Assembly: GCA_036971615.1 (NCBI GenBank)
Contig: JAYKKR010000021.1
Coordinates: forward strand, 372,001 to 436,000
Length of the DNA: 64,000 nucleotides
Source: Amyloporia xantha
Lineage: Eukaryota; Basidiomycota; Agaricomycetes; Polyporales; Adustoporiaceae
Direction of reading: 5' to 3'
Part shown: in pieces, positions 12,001 to 24,905 of the stretch
Layout of the letters: each line of letters opens with the position of its first letter
Numbering within the stretch: the first letter of the stretch is position 1
Program-made: the position numbers and the translations under genes
Notes under the pieces: generated by a model
What the model was told of the DNA's origin: nothing
Database searches by the model: none
The model's input: only the letters and a program-made list of their open reading frames with translations

Positions 12001-12690
12001 AAGCCCGAGAGAGGAGAACGTCGAGGTCGTGTTTAGCGGCCCAAGAGGGCACTTCGTGACGGTCGTACATGGGTCCTCCGCCGCCGCTCGGAATGACAGC
12101 CCATTGCACGCAGGATAATCCGCAGCGTCGCGTTGAAATAGAGTCGTGATGTCCTGTCCAGGTGTTTCCACGAGCGCTGTGAAGTTCACGCCGGAAATGT
12201 CGCCATACTTGGTCATGTTCATCATCCATCCCTGCACTCCGAGAACATCATCCGCGGTGCCCATGCTCACGTACCGACCGGCGTTGATCTGGTCTGTAGC
12301 GGGGCAGAGCACCTTCTGAAAGCCGACGGTGATGAAACCGACAATACCACAGAGACAGGCGATGATGAAGCAGAGGGCCATCTTCTCTCGCCATGCTTGA
12401 ATCTTATGCTTGTCATCAAGACCGCCGAGTGACCTCAAGAGAGGCGCGGGTGCCCACCAGGTGACGACGAGGGAGAATATGCGCCAGGCATCGAGAGTCT
12501 CGTCTTCCGCTTGGACTTGAGATCCGGAGGGGAGGTGTGCCGACTGTGGGTTGATAAGTGGTACAGGTGCGACACTTCTCTCTGGCCGAGTGAGTGTTTT
12601 GGCCCTGCGGATGGTGGTGGACGCGGGGTTGAGGACGCGAGGAGTTGGGATAGGAACGTCGGCGTCGTTGTACCTAACGCGATTAGACAT
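9086..12690 (-). CDS. chs3: Chitin synthase, class IV (CHS3-like)
   Basis: Exons: 12690-11070, 11009-10774, 10708-9846, 9791-9086. They total 3426 nt (1141 aa). Chitin synthase polymerises GlcNAc from UDP-GlcNAc into chitin at the plasma membrane. Order: a disordered N-terminus starting [11 protein letters not shown]; a transmembrane segment around [18 protein letters not shown]; a long extracytoplasmic loop; a second TM segment; and the GT2 catalytic domain starting [18 protein letters not shown]. The metal-binding VDADTK (DAD at 621-623), GEDR at 738-741 and product-site [10 protein letters not shown] (778-782) are intact. C-terminal TM segments are followed by [12 protein letters not shown] and a charged, disordered tail ([10 protein letters not shown]). 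The QRRRW-INST context and the N-terminal TM architecture indicate class IV, whose traffic normally depends on Chs4-type activators. The 60-nt intron at 11010-11069 is in frame and can be mistaken for coding sequence. Confidence 0.93.
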
Positions 12691-13552
12691 AGGAAATGAG
12701 AGTGGAAGGCGCTGTAGGCCTGTACAGTGAAAAGAGTGAAAATGTACCGAAGAAGGGCAGTAAAAGAGTCTCAAACAGCGAGCATGCAGCGGGACCAGAC
12801 AACGACAGATGCCTTGTCAATGTCGCGCACGTTTCTATCGAAATATGTCCAGGATATTCCAAATATGGATATATAGGTGCCTGATAGCAAATACAAGTTA
12901 GGCCCAGATTCGACATCCCATCAAAATCTTCCTCCGTGCGTCGAACCTTTCCTTGAGCGCAAAGCATGGTGTGTAGCACAGTTCAATTCTGCTCATCTGG
13001 TGCTCGTCTTCTGCCACGATCCGGATTGAAAAGGTAGCTATGTCCGAGGAGTCGGAGCCAGACTTGAACCCTGTGGCGGGCAGAGCCGATCGTGATACAA
13101 GAAGCCGTAAATATCATTCAGCGGATGATTGATGTATCTAGGTAAGTTCATTATCCACCTATCGAAGAGATTCACGCTGGACCTCAGTGCTTTTTAGGGG
13201 AAAAGGTATGTAGCATTCTGATGTTGGACATTACGGTTAACACACGAAGGCAACATGCCTTGGAGTTGTCAGGTAGTTTGTGCTACCATTGTGTAGCCAT
13301 TACATGCAGTGCATTAGTAAACGATACCCGCACGCCCTCACCACAAACATGTGCTGTCTACGGGCATGACCAGGCGATGTGAATCCATCAAGTAAAGGTG
13401 GATAAATCACCAGCTAGATCAAAGGAGTACAGCATGCCCTCGTGTGTAGAAGAAGATGCATAGCCATTGGACGTATTCTCACGTTTACATTCCCCGTGTT
13501 AATTGCTGATGAATGTAAATAAAATTGCGTCAGGACACAAGGAGGTGAGATT
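12691..13552. other. Upstream region of chitin synthase, no gene seen
   Basis: Promoter side of the chitin synthase gene; no supported coding sequence or RNA gene. Confidence 0.4.
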
Positions 13553-14060
13553 TCAAGATCCAAGCAATTCCAGAACCTCCCCACTACCGGTCGCATCCTG
13601 CACAGTGATCTTGAGACCAACAGCAGTGCACAGGACAGCCTTTCGGAGTCCGAATCTATTTCTCGCATGCATCGCTTCTCTGCGTAATCTAGATACTTAT
13701 GCATCTACGCATTTCTAATACGTCCTGGGCCTCCTGGCACGTTGTGTACGCCGTCTTCTCCGAGTCTATTCCGGCATATTCGCAGTATTTGTTGAGGAGA
13801 GCGCGTATCATTCAGCACAGCGTCACAAGGAGATGCAGCATGTAAAATCGAGGCCGTGTAATATCTCCAACCCTTGTCAGTAGCGGAATGCAGCATTCAT
13901 CTCTTTCTGCACCCGAGTCTCAAGAGGACTAGCTTCGGCAATGTCACCCATTCTCTTTGAGCAATCTGCAAGGGAGCCTCTTCGACCGGTAATATTGTCT
14001 AGTAATGCCTTGTTCTTATCGCCGCCCTACCCGATCTCTCCCTCATAGACGCAGGGTCGC
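13553..14060 (-). pseudogene. Unrecognised reverse-strand gene relic or poorly resolved exons
   Basis: Three protein-like stretches follow each other on the reverse strand. One is near 14050-13890 (ALLDNITGRRGSLADCSK, then MGDIAEASPLETRVQKEMNA), ending at a stop with no usable donor. The second is near 13800-13710 (LLNKYCEYAGIDSEKTAY, then TTCQEAQDVLEM). The third is near 13645-13553 (GLKITVQDATGSGEVLELLG followed by TGA). Their composition and order look like the C-terminal part of a real protein, but I do not recognise the family and could not splice the pieces cleanly. Either introns are misread or this is a decayed gene. Confidence 0.3.
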
Positions 14061-17000
14061 CAATATTCGCATTTTACCACTTGACTGACGCTGGACATAC
14101 GTCGTCCTGATTCATGCCGTATCCAACCAACGGATCAATGTACGTGGAGGACTGTATAGCTTCCATACCTTATAATGACAGTTAGCGTCAGCGCTTCGGC
14201 CACTGTCCGGCCTTCTTCAAGGTGCTGTGACGACGGCTCGAACATGGCTCCGACGTTACGCTGCCGAAAGATTACCTCCCGCTAGAATGGCCTCCGAGTT
14301 AGAATGCAGACCCCAACGAATTGATAGACAGATCCTTCAGCGGGAGTGTGTAATTTGCCCTAAGGAGGTCTGTCTGTCAGACATGGGAAACGGGAACCGT
14401 TAGTTTCATCGTTGATTCACCGGTGCGTCGAGACTTACACATCCCTGTATGGCATCTTATATAGGGACGTCTCCAAAATACTCGCATCTATGGGTTTTGT
14501 TTAGTTGGTGAAATCGCCGTGCGGTTCATTCAGCGTGATGATGGATCAGGCTGCGCCGAAGTCATTATGATGGGCTAATATGCTACATTCAGATGAGGGA
14601 CGTCTGCGATCTGCTTCAGTAAACAAAGGCAAAGGTCTTACGTGGAGAAATGTCCCAAATAAATTCGAAGGTGTCGGTGGCTGATCCTTGCTCCCTCACC
14701 AAAGCGAAAGGCAGAGGTGAGGGATACACGGCCAAACAAAATGGACGGAATGGCTTGTCTCATGCTGAGTCGTCCAGACGTAGCAGTAGTGGGTTGCAGT
14801 GTCTTGACTTTCCAGAGTTACTAACCCGGTAAAACAGGATTGTCTCTGTTACAACCGTTAGTACACAAATTCTCGGCCTTCTCTATGCAGCACGGTGAAA
14901 CAGTCGCACAAGTAATGTATTCGATACGTAGGTGTTATAATTACTTCAACATGCCTTCTTAGATGCCATACTAACGCCCGGAAAATCCTACGGGCCACTG
15001 CTAGTAATTTCATGCATAGTCTGATGTGGGTACCCTCACTGTTGGCGGGTTTGCGTTCGGCAATAAACAACGTCGTCGACGATGCGTCTCCATGATAGTT
15101 TCTGAACGACTTGACCGAGAGGGGCAACATGCGAGATACCTGAATAATTACCGCAACTTACGATTGGTTTAAAGTAAGGACTTCATGCAGTCTCATTTTC
15201 TGGGTTCCATCAAATCTCTATGCTACAAACTGTTACATATAGGTCCAGACGATAGGGCTATCTTGGACAATACGTTTTGCTGCTGGGAGCGGACTAGCTT
15301 GACGCGATCGGGCTGCGCGGAACCGAGAGGACTGCGCTATCGGACGAGACAACTCGATCGCCGTGCCTATCTGCACAGCGGATCTACTCAGTATTAACAG
15401 CGATCGAGCAGCTGTGGTTCGCCGCAGTCAGCATTTTAAGCCTATCTATAGCGTAATAGCTACGCTTAGTAGCGCCGTTGGTCCGAGATTTGACTTGGCA
15501 CGCGTCTTTAGATCGACAAGTCAGGCCCTTCGCACATGATAACTGCTACGGGAAAGACACCCGCAGCGAGCGATCCGCCCACTAACCCAAGCTTAATGAA
15601 ATGAAACAACACTAGGTCAGTGGTCACTCTTGTGTCATGGTACTACGGCCGGCGCAGTCTCTCCAAACCTTCCAGGCGGATGGCTGCTCACGCCATTATG
15701 TTCCGCACAATATTGGCAGGCAAAGTTCGGCATAAGAGCAGTGTTATCTTCGTCATCGTTTGTATCACACGTAACACGTCGTCAGACAGTCGTCTCGCCT
15801 TGGGTGCGGCTAGACAACGTGACTGAGACTGGGATCCTGAGCCTAGTGAACAAGATGCTTTCTCGTGTCTCCGCTGTGGGTTCATGGAAGGGGAAAGGAC
15901 CATGCCTGCGAGCCACGCGGCGCATGAAAGATGAATTGGGAAGCAAAATGATGAGTATATTACAAGTTCTGTAATACAGAGCGTCCGCTACACGTCCGAG
16001 AATGAGTTTCTGAAATAAGTTAGAGATGATTAAGGTGTAAGTACTATATCAAGAAATGCGCAGATAACAATAGAGACAGCAGGTGGAACAACAATGTGAC
16101 AGCAAAATATTCATAATACTACAAGTAGCAGAGATGCGTAAGCAAGTCAAACTCGAAACGGCTGGCTTACTAGCAGAAGGCTTAGCCTCGATGTCCTCTG
16201 TCATGATAAAGCGCAGAAAGTGTTTGTCGCGCGGCTTCTTCCTTGACAGCACTCTGGCTGGAGCCGGTGCTTCTGCCATACTCGACTCCTCTGACTGATA
16301 ACGAGGAAGTAATTCAGCAAGCTATGAACTGACTGTAAGTCTTCAACAACTTACTGTAAGCTATTGCGGTCCATACAGGCTGGTGTAATGGGCCAGATTG
16401 ATACACTTCCCAAGTTAATGTCCTAGCGCCTCCATTACTCTGGAGATAGTTATTGAGCTGCATGCGCCAGTCTATGATCCAATTTTAGTCCTTAAAATGC
16501 ACGGCAATTTTGGATCCTAAGCACTTACGGAATGACTCCATCTCAGTAGTACGGTATGAATGTAGTGAGGGTCAATGAGGACGATGAGAACGAGGATGAG
16601 TGAAGAGAATGAGGATGGCAAGAGAGAGCTCAAAACACAGTTTATAAAGAGAGAAGGGCAATCACCCCAAGATATCAATTATTCTCATGCGTCCTTGTGA
16701 GTCAACGGATGCACAGCAGGGCCATCCGCAATACGCTGAATCAGCGGGACCGGTTTTACGGATTACTTTTGGCGTGAATTTGCGTATGGCGAAGGATGAG
16801 AGGCGCCGCCGTGGAGGTATGATTGACATGGGCGGGAGTTGGCAGAATAACCTCACCACAATAGGATCAATTAGTTCAAGAACCGAGGCCGGTCATAGAT
16901 TGATTGGCATATGACCTCCAAGGACAAGACGAGTACATGAAACGCGGTTCAACGTCCAAGTCACTATACATGACAGGCGCAGCAGCTGCGTATACAGCGT

Positions 17001-18396
17001 ATTGTGCCGAATTAGTGGATGCTGTAGGCTGCAAATAGACAAAAATCGAGAGCAATGTGTCGGTCAATTCTGAAAAATCCAATTGCAGCGGAAAGTACAC
17101 ACCGAGTCAACATAACAAGGATAGTATCCTCTGGCCAGATGCTGCACTCGTTGATGGCGGTTACGGTCAAGGAAGACAGTCATCGCCGCATTCGCTTGAC
17201 TCGAACCACGGTTACCATAACGAGTAATTCGCGTGTCATGTGACCGTGACGAGTCACGCCTGATAACGGCGCGTTCACACCATCGTGCGCGTCCATAGGT
17301 TGTCCCAATTACACCTCTACCTGTAACGCATTGTTCGGGCGGACTGCCCTTATCGCATATTTTGGGCCTATGCTGTATCGCTTTGAGGACAGCCAATGTA
17401 TCTGGTCAGGCCGCGGCTGTAAATCCGGGTGATTTAACAACACCGTCATACATCGCTCTGGATGTAACTTGGTATCGCTATCTCGGAACCGGACGACTAG
17501 AATCCGCATTATGAGCGACTGACGGGATGTTGTTCAATGCAACGTGTACTTCTTTGTACAATGTCTACATCGGTGCTTGTCTCCATAAAAGAACTGGAAT
17601 GACCACTACTAGGGAACATCAGCGGCAATGTGACACCTGAAACACTACCCGCGATAACTCCCAAGCACAATCCCCTTGACTTGGGATATGAAGACCCTGA
17701 AATGTCATCATGGATGCTCTCTCTACCGCTCTCCGCATGCGAGGCCACCATCAACTCACTCGGAACCGACGGAGCGAAACTTCAAAGTCTATTTACGCAA
17801 CTCACGGCTTATTAGATCCGTTTCATATACACTTGCAAACTCTTGATCCTTCCGGTCGTCGACAGTATCTGGCAATGGTCTGACAGTAGTGCTGTGACAA
17901 CACATACGCTGTCATGGATGGGCATGGTGTCGCCGTTGAGGCCCGTCATGCATACGCTGCATACGACGCTGGGCGCTTGCTGTGGCTACAGATTACAATT
18001 GGCCAGAATCTTGATGTGGATGTCTTCTATCGTTGCTATTGTATATGTTATGCTGGCTGCATACAAGCGTTTGAATTGAGTACATGATTCGGTCATTGTG
18101 ATATGCCGAAGCGACGTGAGCATTCCCACCGAGCATTGCCCCAGAGATCCGAGACCCCGGGACAGAGCATCACTCTTTATTGGCAAGACGAAGCGCTGTT
18201 CCTCAATAGTAAAACAGATTCAGTAGCTTCATGATGATGGTAATGACCATCTACATAGACGTTACGAAAGATATCGTAGGATACGGCGGGTGCCATGCGA
18301 GAGCACCTGAATTCAGCGAGGGTATCTGGAAAAACGACAATTTCAGGATCCTGATGAAGCTACGTCTGCGAAACAGAAAACAAACCTTCAGGCCTC
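14061..18396. other. 4.3-kb gene-poor region
   Basis: No recognisable gene, RNA or transposon ends. Stop codons are dense in all frames, with only short open frames such as 14858-15130(-), 15630-15974(+), 16049-16279(-) and 17630-17815(+), none with domains. The composition suggests old, eroded sequence. Confidence 0.4.
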
Positions 18397-19996
18397 TCAG
18401 GTATGGGTCATTTGCAGCTCTTCCACTCTTCTTCCCACATCTTCCACCCGTTCGTCTAGTTCCTTTACATTGCGCTTCACCACCTCTTCGTTCTCCTTCA
18501 TACTGCCCTCCACTCCCTTGACAGCACGATCCAGCTGTTCTAGTGCTGCGCGTACTTTCCGCTGTTCCTCCTCGAGCCCCTCTAGTGTACTCTCAAATGA
18601 CGCTGCCGACGTATGCAGTGCAGAAAGCGTACGGAGCCGTGTGAGAATGTGCGGAATGTGCGGCAATAGCGGTGCAAGACGTGTGAGAATCGGCGTCAAC
18701 TGATCGTGGAGAGCAGCAGGTACAGCAACAGCAGTTGCAGATACCGAGCCTGGATGAGGCGAAGCAGACCCGGGAGGGTGGTGGGAGGATTGACGACGTT
18801 GCGAACTATGAGGATGAGTACTCGCACTGGATACACGATCGAGATCTGACAGAAGAAGTTTGAGACGTCGAGAAATTGAGTCGACGTGGCGAGGCTGGGT
18901 GAGTAGCGTAAGCTGAGCATTGAGACGCGTCAACATTGGCAGAAGCGGTGGCGGCAAAGGGGAAAGCTATGTGATGAAATGACAGTTAGTTAGCTAACAT
19001 CATCTCTCCGGTCCCCCAGAACACAGGAACTTGCCTCGTCTAAAGCAGTGCTAGAGGAACCGACAACTTTCTCCAGCTCACCCACACGGCGGTCCATCTC
19101 CACAATGTCCTTGACGTCGGGGGTTTTTACTTTCTCCCTTGATGCCGCATCTAAGCCTTCAGCACCTACGGGTTTTCCCTTGGTCTCGACCTTTGCCCTC
19201 GTCGTCTCCTCCTGGGGCACGTCATCTCGTTCCGAAACTCCTTCACCGAGTACTACACTAACAAGCTTTCCACGCCCTTCCTTCACCTTGCTTATCTTCT
19301 CCAATCGGCTCTTGACGTCCACCATGCCTCTAATTAACTCACCGGGGTCGTGTCCTCCTTCCCTCTCCTTCTGCAGAAGTGGATTTGACGGGTCCGCCAG
19401 CTCCAATTCAAGCGCCGACAGCTCGGTTTGTAAGAGACGTAAACGTTGGGAAAGTCGCAGGGCAGGCGTGGCAGCAGTTGTAAATGTGGGAGACGCGTCC
19501 TCAGAAGTCGGTGAGGGAGGATAGACATACTGTATCCGCGGGCGGTGGTGTCCTATGGCCAGGCGGACGGACATGTCAAAATGCGACCCGGAAATGCAAA
19601 ATAGTCTGATAAGAAATAAAGGGTAGGGATACTGACTTTTCTCCGCCTTCCTAAACTTCTTGCTGGCTTCCTCCGCACTCAAATTGCTCGAGTCCAGCTC
19701 CTCTCGTCCAGAAGCTTCACCATTCTTCCCTCTATGATGCGAGCGCGCTGTTGTGCCTATTTCATCGTCGCTAGAGTCATCTTTCTAGGGTACGAGCAGG
19801 TGAGCCTGTTGGTATTATCATAACTTATGACCTACATTATCATGAGATGAAGAGACCACGTCTTCCGTCTCGTAAACATCGGGAGCGGTGTCCTACGCGC
19901 CAAATGGGACGTCTAATTAGCTGGTGCTCAACATGAGAACGATGGGATAGCCTAAATCACAATATCTGGAAGATTAGCGTACTTGTTCGCGCTCAT
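18397..19996 (-). CDS. jnm1: Dynactin subunit 2 (p50 dynamitin)
   Basis: Five exons: 19996-19961, 19892-19836, 19784-19637, 19552-19035, 18966-18397. They total 1329 nt (442 aa). The N-terminus MSANKYANLPDI continues after splicing as DTAPDVYETEDV, the conserved dynamitin start that anchors p50 to the Arp1 filament. Then come an acidic segment, EEASKKFRKAEK, YVYPPSPTSED and long coiled-coil stretches (LRLLQTELSALELELADPSN; DIVEMDRRVGELEKVVGSSS; a C-terminal coiled coil ending EDVGRRVEELQM). Dynactin links dynein to cargo and is needed for nuclear migration in hyphae. The last intron (18967-19034) uses a GC donor: GAG|GCAAGT...CATAG joins ALDE to LSPLPPPLLP in frame. Confidence 0.92.
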
Positions 19997-20096
19997 GACT
20001 GTCTCGGGAATGGAGGTCGAACAAGTTCTTAGTTGACAACTGCTTAGCGCATGCACAAGACGGCATATGCCACGTGCAGCGGTGAAAAGGGGAGGC

Positions 20097-20101
20097 AAAA
20101 A
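20097..20101 (-). terminator. Pol III terminator of tRNA-Ser
   Basis: Five T residues on the reverse strand begin 1 nt after the tRNA 3' end, the expected position for an RNA polymerase III stop. Confidence 0.7.
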
Positions 20102-20102
20102 G

Positions 20103-20196
20103 CGTCACCTGTGCGATTCGAACACACGCGGGCAAAGCCCAACCGCTAACAGCCAAGAATAGCAGGCGATCCCGTTAACCACTCCGGCAAAGTGAC
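20103..20196 (-). tRNA. tRNA-Ser(GCT) with intron
   Basis: Class II tRNA on the reverse strand. The acceptor stem GTCACTT pairs with AGGTGAC (one G-U), discriminator G. The D arm contains the A box (GGAGTGGTTAAC). The anticodon GCT is at 20163-20161. There is an intron of about 13 nt after position 37 (TTCTTGGCTGTTA). The variable arm is long (GGGCTTTGCCC), and the T arm GTGTG-TTCGAAT-CGCAC carries the B box. The long variable arm plus GCT identifies serine. Confidence 0.9.
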
Positions 20197-20534
20197 TTGA
20201 TATGAGTCATATTAGTGCATAAAATATAAGGACAAACTCAGAACCACGCTATGAGATACAACGTGAACATTAATGCATCAGAGCTCAGTAGACGTCAACA
20301 ATTCGTAGCGTTGCAAGGCAATGCTGAGGTACACATTCGGATTTTGTAGCCGCAGATCTATCTATCATACTCATGAGGGAAATAACTAGTGATCATAATG
20401 AAAGCATCATGGTACAGAGGATCGGGCCACAGAGCCCTCGTACTCCACAGCGGTTGAGTAAGTGCACGACAAGCAATATTCAATGGCATCTACCCATGAT
20501 CGTGGAGTAACCTGCTCTGCCGAGTCTGCTCACT
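20197..20534. other. Intergenic
   Basis: AT-rich spacer upstream of tRNA-Ser and downstream of the hydrolase gene; nothing recognisable. Confidence 0.4.
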
Positions 20535-21816
20535 TTAGATCAATTCGGCCAAGAATTTCACGGTTTTTTCTGGTTGATCCCAGTGGGGCTGGAATAGAGA
20601 TATCAGACCAATCAATCTGACAGAGATCGCGCGACGCACAAAATGGTTCGCCTCTTGTATTTTGCTAAAAACGAGGTTACGTCCGGTCGAGGGCCACGAC
20701 TCGGCCTTACGCTTCTCCATATCCCACACCGCATATATGATTTCCGGAGGGGACATGTCACACCATACCAACACAGCACGCAAGCGCGGCCATGTTGTCG
20801 AATCGCAAAGCGCACGTTGAGCGTTTTCGTAATAGATCGAACGATCAACCCGGAACATGAGTGGCTGCGATCGTTGGAGGATGGTTGGATCAATTGTCTC
20901 CGCTTTCTCCGCAGCAGACATCTTGTTGATAGTAGGCTGCCAATGAGGCGGCGGGTCAGTCAGCGGGGAGTCCACTAGACCGGCCATAACTTCTTCACTA
21001 GTTAGGGACGAGAGAGACGACAGGACTGAGGCAGGGTGGTGATAGTAGCCAGAGACCCAGAAAGAGAAGAGATCAGTCTTTTTCTCGGGAAGAATTATCG
21101 GATCATGTATGGGGGCGCGCAATTCTTTACGTGGAGGATCAGATGTGCCGAACACGAAGTGCGGTGGATCTACACATGAATGAGACAATAATAATATGAG
21201 CTGCCAGGTAGGCTAATCAAGCTGATGAGAGTTTCATCCGAGCGTACCGTATAAAAACAATGTTCGCATATATGGTTCAAGGATCTCTCCTATCTCCCGG
21301 GGCAACGAGTCTGCATGCGACAGGAAGGAGATCGTCATGCAGTTTCCCCAAGACCACCCGAGGATGGCCAATCCGCCTGCTATTTCGCCGCTATTATCCC
21401 CCGAACCCGCCGAGTTGGTGAGAGGAGGTATGTGTTCGGTCCGAATGAACCACGCAAGGAAAGCAGCGAGTTCAACACCTCGTTCCCGAATCATGGAGGC
21501 TTGTATTTCACGATCTGGATGACGCAGGGCATCGAGCTCAGCGGTTGTGAAGGGTGTAGATCCTGGATAGTCACGACAGGTCACTGCGACAAGGCGCATG
21601 TTGTGTTCAGCCGCAAATTGGAACATCGGTTTAAAGATTGCTAAATAAACAAAATTGCTCAGTTGAGACAGACAACAAAGTCTAGTACAACTCACGACCG
21701 TGGAAGACAGCTCCATGAACCAAAACAAGGGTCACATAAGTGGTCGATTGGGTTGGAGCACCACTGTCTTCATATGACAACTGTGTGCCTTTGTCGTCGA
21801 CTGGGGCAAGAGGCAT
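20535..21816 (-). CDS. Alpha/beta-hydrolase fold protein
   Basis: Four exons: 21816-21696, 21640-21248, 21169-20640, 20588-20535. They total 1098 nt (365 aa). It starts MPLAPVDDKGTQLSYEDSGA, the usual opening of single-domain fungal hydrolases, followed by the oxyanion-hole segment LVLVHG (residues 31-35) and the nucleophile elbow GWSWGN with Ser137. A lid/cap region follows (VMAGLVDSPLTDPPP), and the protein ends PEKTVKFLAELI, consistent with the helix after the catalytic His (HWDQPE). No signal peptide is seen, so it is probably intracellular. The substrate cannot be told from sequence; esterase or epoxide-hydrolase-like enzymes are possible. The last intron (20589-20639, 51 nt) is in frame. 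Confidence 0.82.
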
Positions 21817-23462
21817 AGTGCAAGACGATCTGCTCTGAGAGCTCAAATCAGTGTGTACAGATACGAATGATTTTCGTATCTACATCCTTATATAATCTCA
21901 CAGAGGCGCTAAGTTACTCAGCGAAGTAGACAAGAAGACAAATGTTGAACAATAATTACCACAGGGCTCGGGCTCCTTCTCGCCGTATGACTAAAACCGT
22001 GTGCGTTGATGGAACAGGATCTGAGTCTTCTGACCTTCTCACTCAAAAGTCTGGTGATTTGAAGACAATCTGGGTAGACCCACATGTCAAAAGAGGCAGA
22101 GCGTAGTGAAAAATACTTCCTCTTTCTTGTGTTATCATGAACCTGCCATCCGCTATCGGACGTACATGTTATGTTGCCTTTTCCTGGTGTGTATCGGCAC
22201 AGATGGAAGTGATATTGGTAGAATTGCCACACCGGTGCATGTGTGAAGTCAATTTTTTTGTGTTCGGCGAACTTAGGATGCCAACTAGTATTGGACAACT
22301 TGCTAATATTCATCAGTGATAGCATACCGGCTCTCCCATAAGTCGACCGTAGACAGAAGAGACGTTATTCGAGCACTAAAGACTCGTATGGATGAGCCAG
22401 TTGAGGAATCGGCCAATCCCCACGAACAGAAGCCCGTAGTGAAATTCAAGCAGCAGGTGATTGAAGGGCAATACGAGGCATGTCTCAGATTGAGACTTGC
22501 GAGGTAGCTCGTGGTTGCCAAAGTCTGCAGGACAGTCGGCATCTACGGAAGGATACTATCGAAATAGCGCTAAGAAACAGATGTGAATTCGTCAGAAGCA
22601 GCCTTCAGCGAAGGAGGACGATGAACCTAGTGTCATCAGCTGTGGCATGAAGCTTATACGAATGATATATATGATTCAGTTCGGAATCAGAAGTTTGGCG
22701 CTCATAGATTTCGAGCGTTGGCCCGACGGCCCCGAAGGCCCTCGAAGGCCTGGCGCGGACCACCTCGCAGCTGATCATCATGCATCCATGAATGACGCCC
22801 TATGGCGCCCCTCAATACGATGAGCGCTGTACGCAGCACAGCTCTTGCATACTCACCCGGGAGCTTGAAACATGTAGCGAGTCGCAGTAATGTTCTACAT
22901 CCGTTGCTTGCCTCGTGCCACCCGTGGCGCAGGTGGCCTTGATATTCTATAAGTACCGTAAGTCCTTGCCTTACTCCACAGCCTTCGCGAATACTAAGCG
23001 AGTCTGCTCAGAAGAAACAGACTGCCCAGAATTATATCATCTGAGACATATGTACCAAACATCGTAAACCAGCTCCACCTGTGCAATTGTAAAACCGTTT
23101 CTGCAGACGGACTGCGAGGGTGGTAACAGCGCGCTTGAAGCTAGGCCTTACCAGCGGAGAACTATGATGACTATTCTTATTGTGCATAGTATTGATTGCT
23201 CACTGGCAAGAGGATAGCCTCACGTTGAATGACACCCGGCGAGTCGCACTGCGGGGGTGATATCGGATCTTCATGCAGCTTTACATTCCGAGGGATGTCA
23301 GTGCGTTTTGATAGGACTACCCGAGTTGGAGTAGTCTACAACACTATTATGGTTCAGGCAAACCGGACTCAGGGGGGGACGCGCGGATCACAGCAATTTA
23401 TCCCCCTTATCTCATGACACTTTCTGTCAACCCTCTGTTTCTGACAGAATTCTAATCCCCTG
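21817..23462. other. 1.6-kb intergenic region
   Basis: No supported gene. Two short frames at 21918-22325(-) and 22316-22507(+) lack domains. A GC-rich GGCC-containing patch lies near 22720-22755. Confidence 0.4.
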
Positions 23463-24905
23463 ATGGAGGGAGCTTCTCATAGTCAGTCGGCGTGGACAGT
23501 CGACCGAGCACTCTATCTTGAATTGGCACAATCGCAGGAAGTAAGTCGCAGTTCTGGTGAGCACATTAAATTGGTTGCCCGTCTCCTGGTGTCGGACGTA
23601 GTACTGACGTGCCACAGTTGCTGCATTATGTTTCCTGGCCTGGGATATTTGCCTGACCACTGATCTGGAGGTAAGTATAGAGGGTGCGTTATCAATCCTC
23701 AATTGTGGCGTCTTACCTGCATTACTTGTTTCAGGTGACACACATGTGGATGTGCGTAGGGATATGCTTTATGAGTGCTTGCTGAACTCGCATGTTGTCC
23801 AGGACACCATGGGCACCACCGAAATTGTTGTATTTTATTACGCGCTACTACTCCCTTCTCGCCCTTATGTGAGTCGGTTTACTGCATGGCCGATTCGACT
23901 ATTCCCATTCCGACGACCCCGGCAGCATTTTGCACGCTCACCGGATGACCTGCCGCGACTGGATCATCTTCGAAGGAGTATCCGCTCTCATTCTCGAGCT
24001 TTCAGTGGAACTCATGTTGATACTTAGGCGTAAGTCCCGCAATAAATAACTGTGACACCCCATCATTTACACCTGTCCTTCAGTGTATGCTATGTATGTC
24101 GGCAGCAAGAATACTCTGCGTATTATGGTTGTGCCCTTCATTGCTCAGACCGTTATCATGATTGCATGTCTCGGTGTTAGCATTCCACGTATTATGACCA
24201 GTCCCGACTGTATCGAGGCCGACATTCCCACAGAGTTCGTCGTCTACTGGTGCGTGCTCGGACATGTGTTCTTTGCGTATTGGCTGATTCCACCATGCGG
24301 CCACCACAGTATCACGTCGATCATCTATGAATTATTTCTATTTTCCCTGACGGTAAGGAGGTATATTCAAGCCAAATGTGTTGGGTGGGACAACGTTGCT
24401 TTGTTGAACGTGCTCTTTCGAGATGGCGCATGGGCATTTGCCGTCATTTTTGGCAAGTATGGATCCGCTTCTGTCGTGGAATAATATATGACGGTGAAAA
24501 TCCAGCTGTAATGGTGACCAATACAGTATTATTTGCACTGGGGCCCGGGACATTAGCTGTAATGGGGTTTCCGTGAGTCCCCTGTGTCGGATAACAGTTA
24601 CACTATGCGGTATTCATACACTGTTAGATGGTTACTAGCAGTCCTAGGCTCAATAGTAAGTGGTCCCGTTGGCTGTAGCAAAAATTTATTCAAGTCTTCC
24701 AAACCAGGGACCACGTCTGATACTGAATGTACGCGCTGAGAGCAAGCGGCACATACCACCTTCATCGACGGAGGACATGGTGTTGAGCCGGGGATTCTAT
24801 GATGTGTTGGATGTGGAGGAACATGATACAGATGATGATATTGATGATGGGAACGACGATGATCCTCATACACTCCTTACAGGCGATGCTTCCCGTGATG
24901 CATGA
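23463..24905 (+). CDS. Multi-pass membrane protein, DUF6533-like family
   Basis: Ten exons: 23463-23556, 23618-23670, 23735-23751, 23803-23868, 23926-24029, 24084-24249, 24310-24452, 24506-24572, 24628-24655, 24708-24905. They sum to 936 nt (311 aa) with every phase consistent. The spliced protein shows the basidiomycete-specific pattern: AALCFLAWDICLTTDLE, then PWAPPKLLYFITRYYSLLAL, CRDWIIFEGVSALILELS, LLNVLFRDGAWAFAVIF, WLLAVLGS and PRLILNVRAES, then an acidic tail (EEHDTDDDIDDGNDDDP). About seven hydrophobic segments are predicted. The family is large in Agaricomycetes and its function is unknown; the topology superficially resembles seven-TM receptors. Exon 3 is only 17 nt. The intron at 24453-24505 uses a GC donor (GCAAGT). 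Confidence 0.8.
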
